Shown: positions 7,422 to 15,978 of the stretch, piece after piece | How positions within the stretch are numbered: the stretch's first letter is position 1 | Layout of the letters: each line of letters starts with the position of its first letter | Assembly: GCA_937922655.1 (NCBI GenBank) | Contig: CALAJH010000037.1 | Location: 1-34,585, forward strand | Reading direction: 5' to 3' | Source of the DNA: an uncultured Bacteroidia bacterium | GTDB taxonomy: Bacteria > Bacteroidota > Bacteroidia > J057 > CALAJH01 | DNA length: 34,585 nucleotides | Position numbers and translations under genes: made by a program | Notes under the pieces: generated by a model | The model's input: only the letters and a program-made list of their open reading frames with translations | Told to the model about the DNA's origin: nothing | Database searches by the model: none

Positions 7422-9230
7422 TTAAGATATTTTGGCGGAGAGTTCGTTTGAATGCTTAATAAATTCCGCCATTCTTTCACCGCCCAACCTTCCCGAAGAA
7501 AGCAGGGCAAGGTCGAGCAGGTAACGCAAATATTTTTGTCGGCCTTCGTCCGACATCAGAAACACCCGCTTAAATGCGTCGGACGAGGTGTTGAGCGTTG
7601 CGATGAAATAGTCGGGAATCTCTCCCGAACCGAGCATTCCCATGCGTTGCATGTCCATGATGCGGCGTTGGGACTCGGGAACGGTGATGAAAATCGGCAG
7701 TTGCGCAAGGGTGGAGGGGCGAAGTTCGACGGGAATTTTTCCCGCGGCCTGTTCGGTCCAACGCTTCAAATCTTTTTCCTCTTCTTCGTTGTAGAGCGAA
7801 ACGGCCTCGACGCCTTTGTCGATGAGTTTGTCCAAACCGTCGGAATCCACACGGACGAACGTCGTGTTTTCCAGTTGGAATTCGATGTATTGAATGAAAT
7901 TTACGTCCAAAATGCCGTCCATGAGCAGAACGTCGTAGCCAATGTTTTTGGCGTTTTGTATGGCGACGAATTGCTCTTCGGCATTTGTGGCATATAGAAA
8001 CACGACTTTTCCGTGGCGGTCGGTTTGTTTGGATTCGACGTATTTTTTGTATTCGTCGAGGGTGAAAAATTTGTTTTCGGTGTTGTAAACAAGGATGATT
8101 TCTTTGGTTTTTTCCAAAAAAGAATGGTCGCGAATGGCGCCGTATTTAACGAAAACACCGACGTTTTCCCATGCTTTTTCGTAGGCGGGGCGGTCGGAAT
8201 GGAAGATGTCGTGCAGTTTGTCCGCAACCTTTTTCGATATGTGGTTCGATATTTTTTTGACGTTGGGGTCGCCTTGCAGATAACTTCTTGATACGTTGAG
8301 CGGGATGTCCGGAGAGTCGATTACGCCGTGCAAAAGCGATAAAAAGTCGGGTACAATATCCTCGACCGAGTCCGTAACGAATACTTGGTTGGAGTAAAGA
8401 TGTATTTTGTTTTTTTGGATGTCTACTTCTTTTTTGAGTTTGGGGAAGTAGAGAATTCCTTTTAAAGTGAAGGGATAATCGACGTTGATGTGTATCCAAA
8501 AGAGCGGGGCTTCGGCGTAAGGATAGAGTTCTTTATAGAAGTTTTTATAATCTTCGTCGCCGAGTTCGGTTGGTTTTTTTATCCATGCCGGGGAGTTGTT
8601 GTTGATGGTTTTACCCTGAAAGCGGATGGTGAAAGGTAAAAACTTCGAATACTTTTTGAGTATTTCTTCGATGCGCCATGGACGCAAAAACTCGTCGGCG
8701 TCTTGGGAAATATGTAAAATTACGTCCGTTCCGCGCTCGGCTCTTTCGCCTTCGCCCATGACGTAATTGACCGAACCGTCGCAGGACCATGTAACCGCTT
8801 TGTCCGACTTAAACGAGCGCGTAAGGATCTCGACTTTGTCCGCAACCATGAACGCGGAATAGAATCCCAAGCCAAATCTTCCAATAATTCCTTCGATTTT
8901 TCCTTGATATTTTTCGATGAAGTCTTTGGCGCTTGAAAAGGCGATTTGGTTGATGTATTTGTCGGTTTCTTCGGCGGTCATGCCGATTCCGTTGTCGCTG
9001 ATGGTAAGCGTTCTTGCGTTTTCGTCGATGGAAATATTGACGACGAGCTCGCCAAGTTCGCCTTGAAAATCGCCGGAGTGCGCCGCGCCTTTGATTTTAT
9101 GAAGCGCGTCCACGGCGTTGGAAACCAACTCCCGAAGGAATATATCCCTGTCGGAGTACAAAAATTGCTTTATGATCGGAAAAATGTTTTCCGTTTGTAT
9201 CGAAAGCGTTCCGGTCATATTGTTAATCAT
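7422..9230 (-). CDS. htpG: Hsp90-family molecular chaperone HtpG
   Basis: Bacterial Hsp90, an ATP-dependent cytoplasmic chaperone acting as a dimer on partly folded client proteins. The 602-residue length is usual. The N-terminal GHKL ATPase domain shows the family's opening (TENIFPIIKQFLYSDRDIFLRELVSNAVDA), the DNGIGM nucleotide-binding motif near residue 100 and the GRFGLGFYSAFMV lid/ATP motif. The middle domain follows with LYSNQVFVTD and SRSYLQ, and the C-terminal dimerisation region closes the protein. Two starts are possible: ATG 9230 (MINNMTGT), which overlaps the upstream gene by 8 nt, or ATG 9218 (MTGTLSIQTENIF), which leaves a 4-nt gap and resembles other Bacteroidota HtpG starts. 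It is the fifth gene of the six-gene operon. Confidence 0.97.
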   Translation of the reverse strand: MINNMTGTLSIQTENIFPIIKQFLYSDRDIFLRELVSNAVDALHKIKGAAHSGDFQGELGELVVNISIDENARTLTISDNGIGMTAEETDKYINQIAFSSAKDFIEKYQGKIEGIIGRFGLGFYSAFMVADKVEILTRSFKSDKAVTWSCDGSVNYVMGEGERAERGTDVILHISQDADEFLRPWRIEEILKKYSKFLPFTIRFQGKTINNNSPAWIKKPTELGDEDYKNFYKELYPYAEAPLFWIHINVDYPFTLKGILYFPKLKKEVDIQKNKIHLYSNQVFVTDSVEDIVPDFLSLLHGVIDSPDIPLNVSRSYLQGDPNVKKISNHISKKVADKLHDIFHSDRPAYEKAWENVGVFVKYGAIRDHSFLEKTKEIILVYNTENKFFTLDEYKKYVESKQTDRHGKVVFLYATNAEEQFVAIQNAKNIGYDVLLMDGILDVNFIQYIEFQLENTTFVRVDSDGLDKLIDKGVEAVSLYNEEEEKDLKRWTEQAAGKIPVELRPSTLAQLPIFITVPESQRRIMDMQRMGMLGSGEIPDYFIATLNTSSDAFKRVFLMSDEGRQKYLRYLLDLALLSSGRLGGERMAEFIKHSNELSAKIS

Positions 9231-9909
9231 CTAGGTTTGAATTGAGTATTCTGTCTTGTTTTTCTTTTTTCTTTTTGCCGATGTAGTTTATCAAATTGTA
9301 TACCGCTACAAAATCCACGCCAAAAGTCGGTCTGACATTGGCGTTGGAATAGTATTGCATGTAACGTTGTCTGGCGACGTTCTGTGCGTCGTTCGGGTCG
9401 GTGGGAAGGTTGTTCATAAAGAACGCCATGAGTTCGGGCGTGATGTGCGCTTGCGCCTGTTCGATGGGAATATCGATGGGCGTGTTCATATATTTAATGG
9501 CGTTCTTGATGTCTTCGGGCGTTTTGTACGGATAAATCGTTACGGTGGGAAGGGTAATGGTGTCCTCCAACATGAATTGAATCTCGTACAAATATTCGGA
9601 ATCGGGTTTGTAGTTTTTAAGATAATCCGCGATGGCGAGTTTGGCGGGATAGAATCCGACGTGGAAAAAGTTTACGGTGTCCCCCGCTTCGACGGGCAAA
9701 CTGTAAAAGCCTTCTTCGTTGGTATAGGCCATTCTCAGCCGCTTGTTAATCGTGATTTTGGTATAAGGAATGGGCGCGCCCGTAACGCGATTGAGTACCA
9801 ATCCCGTGAGTTGATATACCTTTTCTTTTTCTTTTCCTCCGGTTTGTGCATGGCATTTCGTTGAAAAAGCCATTCCTAAGGAAACAAGAAATAAAATGAG
9901 ATGGGTCAT
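9223..9909 (-). CDS. Exported carboxypeptidase-regulatory-like domain protein
   Basis: A 228-residue protein with an N-terminal signal peptide (residues 1-21, ending KCHAQ). It is followed by a carboxypeptidase D regulatory-like (CarboxypepD_reg-like) beta-sandwich (about 32-115), recognised by the GLVLNRVTGAPIPYTKITI start, the TNEEGFYSLPV turn and the FFHVGFYPAKL strand. The second half is mostly helical, charged and lysine-rich at the end, with no catalytic motif. Similar small proteins are common in Bacteroidota, are probably periplasmic, and have no assigned function. The ATG overlaps the stop of the MscS gene by 4 nt (ATGA), which indicates translational coupling. Confidence 0.82.
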   Translation of the reverse strand: MTHLILFLVSLGMAFSTKCHAQTGGKEKEKVYQLTGLVLNRVTGAPIPYTKITINKRLRMAYTNEEGFYSLPVEAGDTVNFFHVGFYPAKLAIADYLKNYKPDSEYLYEIQFMLEDTITLPTVTIYPYKTPEDIKNAIKYMNTPIDIPIEQAQAHITPELMAFFMNNLPTDPNDAQNVARQRYMQYYSNANVRPTFGVDFVAVYNLINYIGKKKKEKQDRILNSNLDD

Positions 9910-11228
9910 TTTTCGTTTTTGAAAATAAATCCTTTGCCCGAATGTTCGGGTCTGAAATACGATTCGGGTATAGCCGTGGCGTTGCCGTCTCGAAGGGCGG
10001 AATAATGCGGCGACATGATTTCCACACCCGCCTCAAAAAATACGTCTTGTATGTTTTTGTGAAGTTCGGAAAGCACGTTGTCCATTTGCGCTGCGTCTCG
10101 AAGCAGTGCGTTGATTTGATACGAAACGTAAAAATCGTTGAGCGCCGTTTGCAATACAAACGGTTTCGTACTTGTGTCTATCATTGTCGTTTTTTCCGCC
10201 GCCGTTATCAAAAGTTCGTGAATTTGCCGCCAAGGAACGTCGTATCCGATGGTAATCGTCGTGTTTAACCAAAGGCCAAGTTGTTTTGAAACCGCGCTGT
10301 AATTGGTGATGTGATGGTTGAGAATCAATGAATTCGGAATGGTTACGTCCACGTTTTTTATCGTTCTCAATCGTGTAACGAGCAGGTTTTTTTCAACGAC
10401 TACGCCGACGGTTTTATCCAATTCGACGCGGTCTCCTTCACGAAACGGACGCATATACGTCAATACAATTCCGGAAATGACGTTGGCCACCGCAGATGAA
10501 GATCCCATTGAAAATATCACGCCCGCAAAAATGGAAATGCCTTTGAATGCGTCGGAATCCGACCCCGGCAGATAAGGAAATATTATCACCAACACAAAAA
10601 ATACAAACAAAATTCGTACCAAAGCGAACGTGGGTTGGCTCCACTCGGGATGAAACCCATTGATTTTCAGCACCTGCCTTTCAAGCGTGTCGAAAAAGAA
10701 ATGTATAACTTTTAATGTATAGTGTGCAATCGTAATGATAATGATTATAAAAACCAAATTCGGGAAATAATCTACGGCGCCTTTACCCAAAAAAACCAGC
10801 GGTTGTTTTACGTAGCCGTAAAGCATTTCGGCTATGTACTTGGTTTCCGGGAATATGCTAAACTCCGAGGTGAAATAAACGAATATTAAAATGCCAAGGA
10901 TGACAAAGTAAAACAAATTGACGACGAACTTGTACAACCTGACTTCCTGTTCGTCCGTTAATATTTCTACGTTTTTTATTTTGACGATGTTGATTTTTTC
11001 GGCGCCGTGGTGTTCTATCCAAAGAAAGATTCTTTTACGGACTCTTTTTAGGACTTTTATGATAAAAATTAAAACGACGGTAAGCAGAACGGCGTAAAAT
11101 ATTTCCAGCGCCAGTTCGACGTTTACGCGTTTGTAAATTTGACGAATGTCGGGCAAAGAGTCTTGGGCGACCGCCCGAATCGGCACAACGGCCCACATCG
11201 TCGAAAGCGCGAGCTTAATTGCCTTCAT
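9906..11228 (-). CDS. MscS family mechanosensitive ion channel
   Basis: A 440-residue small-conductance mechanosensitive channel, an inner-membrane pore that opens under membrane tension and releases solutes on osmotic downshock. An N-terminal signal-like segment ends near AVAQDS (about residue 22), followed by several hydrophobic helices (about 37-60, 103-125, 155-175, 205-225). The pore-lining helix and beta domain are clear: FSMGSSSAVANVISGIVLTYMRPFREGDRVEL (positions about 10615-10430), then the NVDVTIPNS segment and the cytoplasmic C-terminal alpha/beta domain. It is longer than E. coli MscS (286 residues) because of extra N-terminal membrane helices. The start overlaps the O-antigen ligase-like gene by 14 nt and the end overlaps the next gene by 4 nt. 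Confidence 0.93.
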   Translation of the reverse strand: MKAIKLALSTMWAVVPIRAVAQDSLPDIRQIYKRVNVELALEIFYAVLLTVVLIFIIKVLKRVRKRIFLWIEHHGAEKINIVKIKNVEILTDEQEVRLYKFVVNLFYFVILGILIFVYFTSEFSIFPETKYIAEMLYGYVKQPLVFLGKGAVDYFPNLVFIIIIITIAHYTLKVIHFFFDTLERQVLKINGFHPEWSQPTFALVRILFVFFVLVIIFPYLPGSDSDAFKGISIFAGVIFSMGSSSAVANVISGIVLTYMRPFREGDRVELDKTVGVVVEKNLLVTRLRTIKNVDVTIPNSLILNHHITNYSAVSKQLGLWLNTTITIGYDVPWRQIHELLITAAEKTTMIDTSTKPFVLQTALNDFYVSYQINALLRDAAQMDNVLSELHKNIQDVFFEAGVEIMSPHYSALRDGNATAIPESYFRPEHSGKGFIFKNEK

Positions 11229-12432
11229 ATTTTTTTTGAATCAATGACCAAAATAATAGGGAAAAGCCAACCCCCAACTGCCGCTCCAATACGGATTCTC
11301 CAAGCATTCCAAGCGCAAGTATCGCCCACAACGACAACAACAGTGAACGCATGGGACTTGCAAATGGCGTTGCAAAGATAAACAACAATGTGGAAAAACC
11401 CAAAATTCCGAGTCCCGCGCCGGCTTCAAGAAATTGATTGTGAGCGTCGGAGACTCGTTCGCTTGACTCCACCCGGTATTTTGAGTCTTCGTAGCGGGAT
11501 AAAATCTCCGTTTTTACGTTTCCCGGACCGACTCCGAACATCGGATTTTCACTCCATATTTTGGCCGCAAAACCCCATACCAAAAATCTTTTCGACAACG
11601 ACCTGTGCGTTACATCCTCATTGTTTGTATAGGCTTTTATGTCTTCAATGGTATTTGTATACCGATTTTTTAACGAGGGAACCGTCGCAACGATTACTAT
11701 ACCCATCGCAGGAAGCAAAGCAATTGTCCATAAATATTTTCGCCATTTACGGTTGTGATACGCTTGAAGAATTGCCACGGCCAAACCGGCTCCGTACAAG
11801 GCAAACAATCCCGTTCTTGATGCAAACAAGTGTAAACAAACAACGCATACGGCGCCGCAAACCAACATGAATTTTCCAAACGGATTGTTGCCTTTTTTCC
11901 ATAGATATACCCCCAAACAAGCCGCAAACGCGCTCATTATCCCAAAATAGATATGTGAAAGCGACTTGGTGGTGGTTTGTATCGGTACGGGTTTCGACGC
12001 CAGAATCAAGGCGTTGCACTCGTCAAAATGGCCGACGTAATAGATTAACGTGGCAACGTTTACCGCCGTAACCACGACGACAAACAGCCAAAGACAAGGC
12101 AAATACCATCTTTGAACCAAGTGTTTGTTGCTTGAAAACGCCACGGGAACCAAAAGCATCGGCAATTTTACCCTACATTCGTCCCACCATAATTTTACGT
12201 TGTCGTGCATCGGAAAAGACGCCAAAGTCAAAACAAAATACAACACCCATCCCGCGAACGGCGGTCGTTTTAATTCCATAAAACATTGGGGATTGCGAAC
12301 GATATTGGGCAGGGCGCTCGCCGTCAAAAGCCCCATTCCCATGCTCACCATCGCCGGTGAAAGACTTAGCCCCGCGGAGACAAAAACACATCCCAAGCCG
12401 AACGTTGCACGTGAAAATTTATCCATGGGCAA
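11215..12432 (-). CDS. O-antigen ligase / Wzy-like polymerase family membrane protein
   Basis: A 405-residue polytopic inner-membrane protein with about ten to twelve hydrophobic segments, matching the O-antigen ligase (WaaL/Wzy_C) superfamily. Family members transfer or polymerise undecaprenyl-linked glycans on the periplasmic face. Supporting motifs are SRTGLFALYGAG (a conserved Arg), the large loop with FGVGPGNVK, and the signature SDAHNQFLEAGAGLGILG with the conserved His. No glycosyltransferase cluster is nearby, so the glycan substrate cannot be deduced; it could be an O-antigen, a capsule-like polymer or a protein-linked glycan. Two starts are possible, 12432 (MPMDK) or 12426. The gene overlaps its operon neighbours on both sides by up to 14 nt. 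Confidence 0.85.
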   Translation of the reverse strand: MPMDKFSRATFGLGCVFVSAGLSLSPAMVSMGMGLLTASALPNIVRNPQCFMELKRPPFAGWVLYFVLTLASFPMHDNVKLWWDECRVKLPMLLVPVAFSSNKHLVQRWYLPCLWLFVVVVTAVNVATLIYYVGHFDECNALILASKPVPIQTTTKSLSHIYFGIMSAFAACLGVYLWKKGNNPFGKFMLVCGAVCVVCLHLFASRTGLFALYGAGLAVAILQAYHNRKWRKYLWTIALLPAMGIVIVATVPSLKNRYTNTIEDIKAYTNNEDVTHRSLSKRFLVWGFAAKIWSENPMFGVGPGNVKTEILSRYEDSKYRVESSERVSDAHNQFLEAGAGLGILGFSTLLFIFATPFASPMRSLLLSLWAILALGMLGESVLERQLGVGFSLLFWSLIQKKYEGN

Positions 12433-13462
12433 GCGTTTTTATAGCGTCGGTAAACGCATAAATTTCCGCTTCCGTCGTATCGAAAGAACACATCCATCGC
12501 ATCAAACCTTCGTTTATATTCCACGGATAAAACGATGTATGTTGTACCAATATCGGGAACCATTCCAACGGAATGACGGCGAAAACCCCGTTGGCTTGAA
12601 CGGGATGTTTGATTTTTATTTTTGGAATGTCTTTTATCAAGCTTTCCAGAAGTTTGGCCATGGCGTTTGCGTTTTCCGCGTTTTTTTTCCATAAGTCGTT
12701 TTCAAAATACGCCAAAAATTGTCCCGCCAAAAACCGATGTTTCGACGCCAACTGCATCAATTGTTTGCGATGATATTTCACGTATTTTGCCGGATTTTTG
12801 TCGAAAAAAACCAATGCTTCCGCGAACATCAATCCGTTTTTTGTTCCGCCGAACGACAACAAATCCGCACCGCATTCCACCGTCATGGTTTTAAAGTCCA
12901 CGCCCAAACTCACGGCCGCGTTGGATATTCTTGCGCCGTCGATGTGAAAAAGCATCCCTTTTTTGTGCGCCCAGTCGGCCAATTGCTTCGTTTCTTCGAG
13001 CGAATACACCGTTCCGACTTCGGTGGGTTGGGTGATGGTCAGCAGGCGGGGAACGGCCTGATGTTCGTCAAAACGAAATTTTGAATAAGCGCTTTCCAAC
13101 CGCGTTATCGTCAATTTTCCCGATTCGGGTTCGATGGGAACGAGCTTGCATCCCGTCAGTTTTTCCGCCGCCGAACATTCGTCTTCGTATAAATGAGACT
13201 CCGAAGAACACATCACCGAATGTATCGAATCGCAGACGCACCGCACCGCCAAAACATTGGCTCCCGTTCCCGTAAATACAAAGTAGGTTTCGCAATCCGT
13301 GCCGAAAACCTCGCGAAATTTTTTTTGCGCCGCCTCCGTTATCGGGTCGTAGCCGTATGCCAAGGTATGGGCCACGTTGATTTTTGACAAATATGCCAAT
13401 ACGTCGGGATGAACGCCTGACGAATTGTCGCTCGAAAGCGATTTTTGGGTTTCAAACTCCAT
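12419..13462 (-). CDS. ltaE: Low-specificity L-threonine aldolase
   Basis: A PLP-dependent cytoplasmic enzyme of the fold type I, beta-eliminating lyase group that cleaves L-threonine or L-allo-threonine to glycine and acetaldehyde. The 347 residues match the family. Visible motifs are SDNSSGVHPDV at the N-terminus, GYDPITEAAQ, the TGTGANVLA phosphate-binding region (about 64-72), FHIDGARISNAA with the PLP-ring Asp (D175), and LSFGGTKNG with the Schiff-base lysine K208. Its stereospecificity cannot be read from the sequence. It is the first gene of the six-gene operon, so the operon promoter should lie in 13463-13611; I could not assign a clear TAnnTTTG element there on this strand. Confidence 0.92.
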   Translation of the reverse strand: MEFETQKSLSSDNSSGVHPDVLAYLSKINVAHTLAYGYDPITEAAQKKFREVFGTDCETYFVFTGTGANVLAVRCVCDSIHSVMCSSESHLYEDECSAAEKLTGCKLVPIEPESGKLTITRLESAYSKFRFDEHQAVPRLLTITQPTEVGTVYSLEETKQLADWAHKKGMLFHIDGARISNAAVSLGVDFKTMTVECGADLLSFGGTKNGLMFAEALVFFDKNPAKYVKYHRKQLMQLASKHRFLAGQFLAYFENDLWKKNAENANAMAKLLESLIKDIPKIKIKHPVQANGVFAVIPLEWFPILVQHTSFYPWNINEGLMRWMCSFDTTEAEIYAFTDAIKTLAHG

Positions 13463-13563
13463 TACGAGGATATTTTAACGCATAATTACGTAATACCGGC
13501 CGGATATACAAACCATCCGTGCAAAATTCCTTTTTGATTTTAAGGATTGACTATAAAAAATGT

Positions 13564-13594
13564 TTTGTATTGCCTATAAATTAACCTATATTTG
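13564..13594 (+). promoter_or_regulatory. Bacteroidota-type promoter for the NCQNCG TonB receptor
   Basis: TTTG at 13564-13567, a 19-nt spacer, then TATATTTG at 13587-13594, an exact match to TAnnTTTG. Transcription would start near 13601. That places the TTG at 13603 almost at the 5' end of the message and slightly favours the GTG at 13612 as the start. Confidence 0.75.
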
Positions 13595-13611
13595 CTTTCT
13601 ATTTGAGGGTT

Positions 13612-15975
13612 GTGAAAAATAGCAGTAGGTATAATCGTATTTTTATATACGTAGTATTCTTATATACGAGTGCAATTCATTGCGTATTTTCGCAAAACGT
13701 TGTTGGCCGGGTGATTGCGGGCGACGGGCGCCCCGTCGCGTCGGCTTCCGTTTTGATTGACACGCTAAGCCTGTCCACCGACGAAAACGGGCGTTTTTTT
13801 GCGGATTTGCCCGAAGGCGTTTATTTAGTTAAAATTAGCGCTCAAAATTATTTTACTCCTCCGCTTGTGATTAGGGTTCCGATGCAAGATACTTTGCGCA
13901 TTGTCGTTTACAAAGACGTCGTTGATTTGGAAGGCGTTGTTATATCCGCGTCCCGTTCGGAGGAGAAACGATTGGATTCGCCGGTGGCCGTGCAAACGAT
14001 GGACGAGCGAATATTCGCAAGCGCCCAAACGGTGAGTTTGTCGGAAGGATTAAGTTTTTCGCCCGGTTTACGTATGGAAAACAACTGTCAAAACTGCGGT
14101 TTTAATCAGGTGCGCATCAACGGTTTGGGTGGGGCGTATAGTCGGATGTTGTTGGACGGGCGGCCGGTTTTTGGGCCGTTGATGGGCGTCTACGGCTTGG
14201 AATTTTTGCCCACCGAAATGATGGAGCGGGTCGAGGTGGTGCGCGGCGGCGGTTCTGCGGTTTACGGCCCGGGAGCCGTCGCCGGAACGGTCAATATCGT
14301 TACCCGCACGCCCGTTTTTCCCGAATGGCACGTTTCGGCCCGGCAGTCGTGGACGGGCGGTCGGGTTCCCGAGTCGTTTTTTTCGGGCTTTGGCGCTTGG
14401 ACGGGCAAGGAAGACCGTTGGGGGGCGACGGGTTTCGGGATTTTTCGTCGTCGTTTGCCCTTCGACGCCAACGGCGACGGTTTTTCCGAACGCACCGCTT
14501 TGACTACCGCCGCCGCCGGGGCCAAGTTTCGTTTCCGGCCGCGTCCCGAGCGTCGTTTTTCCGCCGACGTGTACGCTCTTTACGAAAACCGGCGTGGCGG
14601 TTCGGATTTTGCGCTTCAACCCCACGAGGCGCGTACCGCCGAAGCCCTGAAACATCGGGCAATAGGTACTTCTTTTTATTACGAAAATTTAAGCAAAAAT
14701 TTGAAAAACAGGCTGTCCGTTTATACCGCATTGCAATATCTAAATCGCGAAAGTTATTACGGAAATATGATTATGGTTGCCGACGGCCTAGACCCTTACG
14801 GTCAAGCCTCGGATTTTTCTTTGGCGACGGGCGCACAATTTTCCCGGCGTTGCGGAAGAAACGATTGGGCGTTGTTTACCGCCGGCGCCGAATGGAACCG
14901 CAACGCCGTTGCCGACCAAACGGGAGGAGTGATTGTTGCCGGCAACCCCAGAACCCTTGGACAAACCGCGGACAATTTTGGCGTTTACCTCCTTTTTGAA
15001 CCTAAAATCACGTCTCGATGGACGCTTCAAGCCGGCCTTCGCACCGACTTCACCCACTTAAACCTTGACGACGGACTGTATCGTTTTCATCAAAATCGTG
15101 TTTTTTTCGCCGTCAATCCCAGAATTTCGGGTATTTATAAACCGTTCGTGTGGATGCGCGTACGGGCGGGTTACGGCACGGGTTTTCGCCCGCCGCAAGC
15201 TTTCGACGAGGATTTGCACTTGGCCGTAGTGGCGGGCGAGGTGTGGTCGCGGCGTTTGGCCGCCGATTTGCGTCCCGAACGTTCCCACAGTCTGAATGCC
15301 GAGCTCGTTTTTACCCCAAAATTCGGACGCTTTACAACGGAAATCGGCTTGGACGGCTTCTTTACGCGTCTGCAACACGCGTTTGTTTACGAGGCGGCGG
15401 AAGTGGGCGTGTGGGAAAAGCGCAACGGCACGGGAGCCACGGTGACCGGAGCGACCTTTCGCGCCCTTGCCGCGTGGACGGATAAAATTTGGGCCGAATT
15501 GAACTTTACCGCCCTCGACGCCCGCAACGACGCGCCCGTCGATTGGGGAGGACCCAAACCCGAGGCGCGTTTTTTGCGTACGCCGGGCTTTTACGGCGCC
15601 GGGGCTTTGTCCGCCGTCCTTTATAAAGGATTGAGTTTGTCGCTGACGGTGGTGTTCACCGGAACCATGCTCGCCCCGAGATTTTCCCCCTTCGACGCCG
15701 GCAACGTTCCCGACGACGAACCCTATCGCCAACTTTTGCCCAAACAAACGCAACTTTTGCCTACGCCGATGTTTTTGGACGTCCATCCGAAAATGGCATA
15801 CAAAACTTACGTATATCGTAAGCGTTTTTATCTCGAACCCAACGTCGGCGTTTTTAACGTTTTCAACGCCTATCAACGTGATTTTGGCTATGGCGTTTAC
15901 CGCGACCCCAACTACGTTTACGGCCCCGAACGACCTATTACTCCTTACATGGGATTAAAGGCGGGTTGGCAATAA
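13612..15975 (+). CDS. TonB-dependent outer-membrane receptor with NCQNCG plug motif
   Basis: A 787-residue TonB-dependent transporter. No ATG fits; GTG 13612 (TTG 13603 is possible) begins a signal peptide (FIYVVFLYTSAIHCVFSQ). It is followed by a carboxypeptidase-regulatory-like domain (about 30-105), then a plug domain starting at VVISASRSEEKRLDSPVAV. The plug contains NCQNCGFNQVRINGLGG (C159 and C162), LLDGRPVFGPLMGVYGLE and the typical VEVVRGGGSAVYGPGAVAGTVNIVT. The remainder is a beta-barrel ending in an aromatic-rich strand (GLKAGWQ). It resembles the BtuB/FepA-like receptors of Bacteroidota, but the substrate is not clear; the CxxC could bind a metal or form a disulfide. No partner SusD gene is present. 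It converges with the dehydrogenase gene, with only 3 nt between the stop codons. Confidence 0.93.
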   Translation: MKNSSRYNRIFIYVVFLYTSAIHCVFSQNVVGRVIAGDGRPVASASVLIDTLSLSTDENGRFFADLPEGVYLVKISAQNYFTPPLVIRVPMQDTLRIVVYKDVVDLEGVVISASRSEEKRLDSPVAVQTMDERIFASAQTVSLSEGLSFSPGLRMENNCQNCGFNQVRINGLGGAYSRMLLDGRPVFGPLMGVYGLEFLPTEMMERVEVVRGGGSAVYGPGAVAGTVNIVTRTPVFPEWHVSARQSWTGGRVPESFFSGFGAWTGKEDRWGATGFGIFRRRLPFDANGDGFSERTALTTAAAGAKFRFRPRPERRFSADVYALYENRRGGSDFALQPHEARTAEALKHRAIGTSFYYENLSKNLKNRLSVYTALQYLNRESYYGNMIMVADGLDPYGQASDFSLATGAQFSRRCGRNDWALFTAGAEWNRNAVADQTGGVIVAGNPRTLGQTADNFGVYLLFEPKITSRWTLQAGLRTDFTHLNLDDGLYRFHQNRVFFAVNPRISGIYKPFVWMRVRAGYGTGFRPPQAFDEDLHLAVVAGEVWSRRLAADLRPERSHSLNAELVFTPKFGRFTTEIGLDGFFTRLQHAFVYEAAEVGVWEKRNGTGATVTGATFRALAAWTDKIWAELNFTALDARNDAPVDWGGPKPEARFLRTPGFYGAGALSAVLYKGLSLSLTVVFTGTMLAPRFSPFDAGNVPDDEPYRQLLPKQTQLLPTPMFLDVHPKMAYKTYVYRKRFYLEPNVGVFNVFNAYQRDFGYGVYRDPNYVYGPERPITPYMGLKAGWQ

Positions 15976-15978
15976 TCG

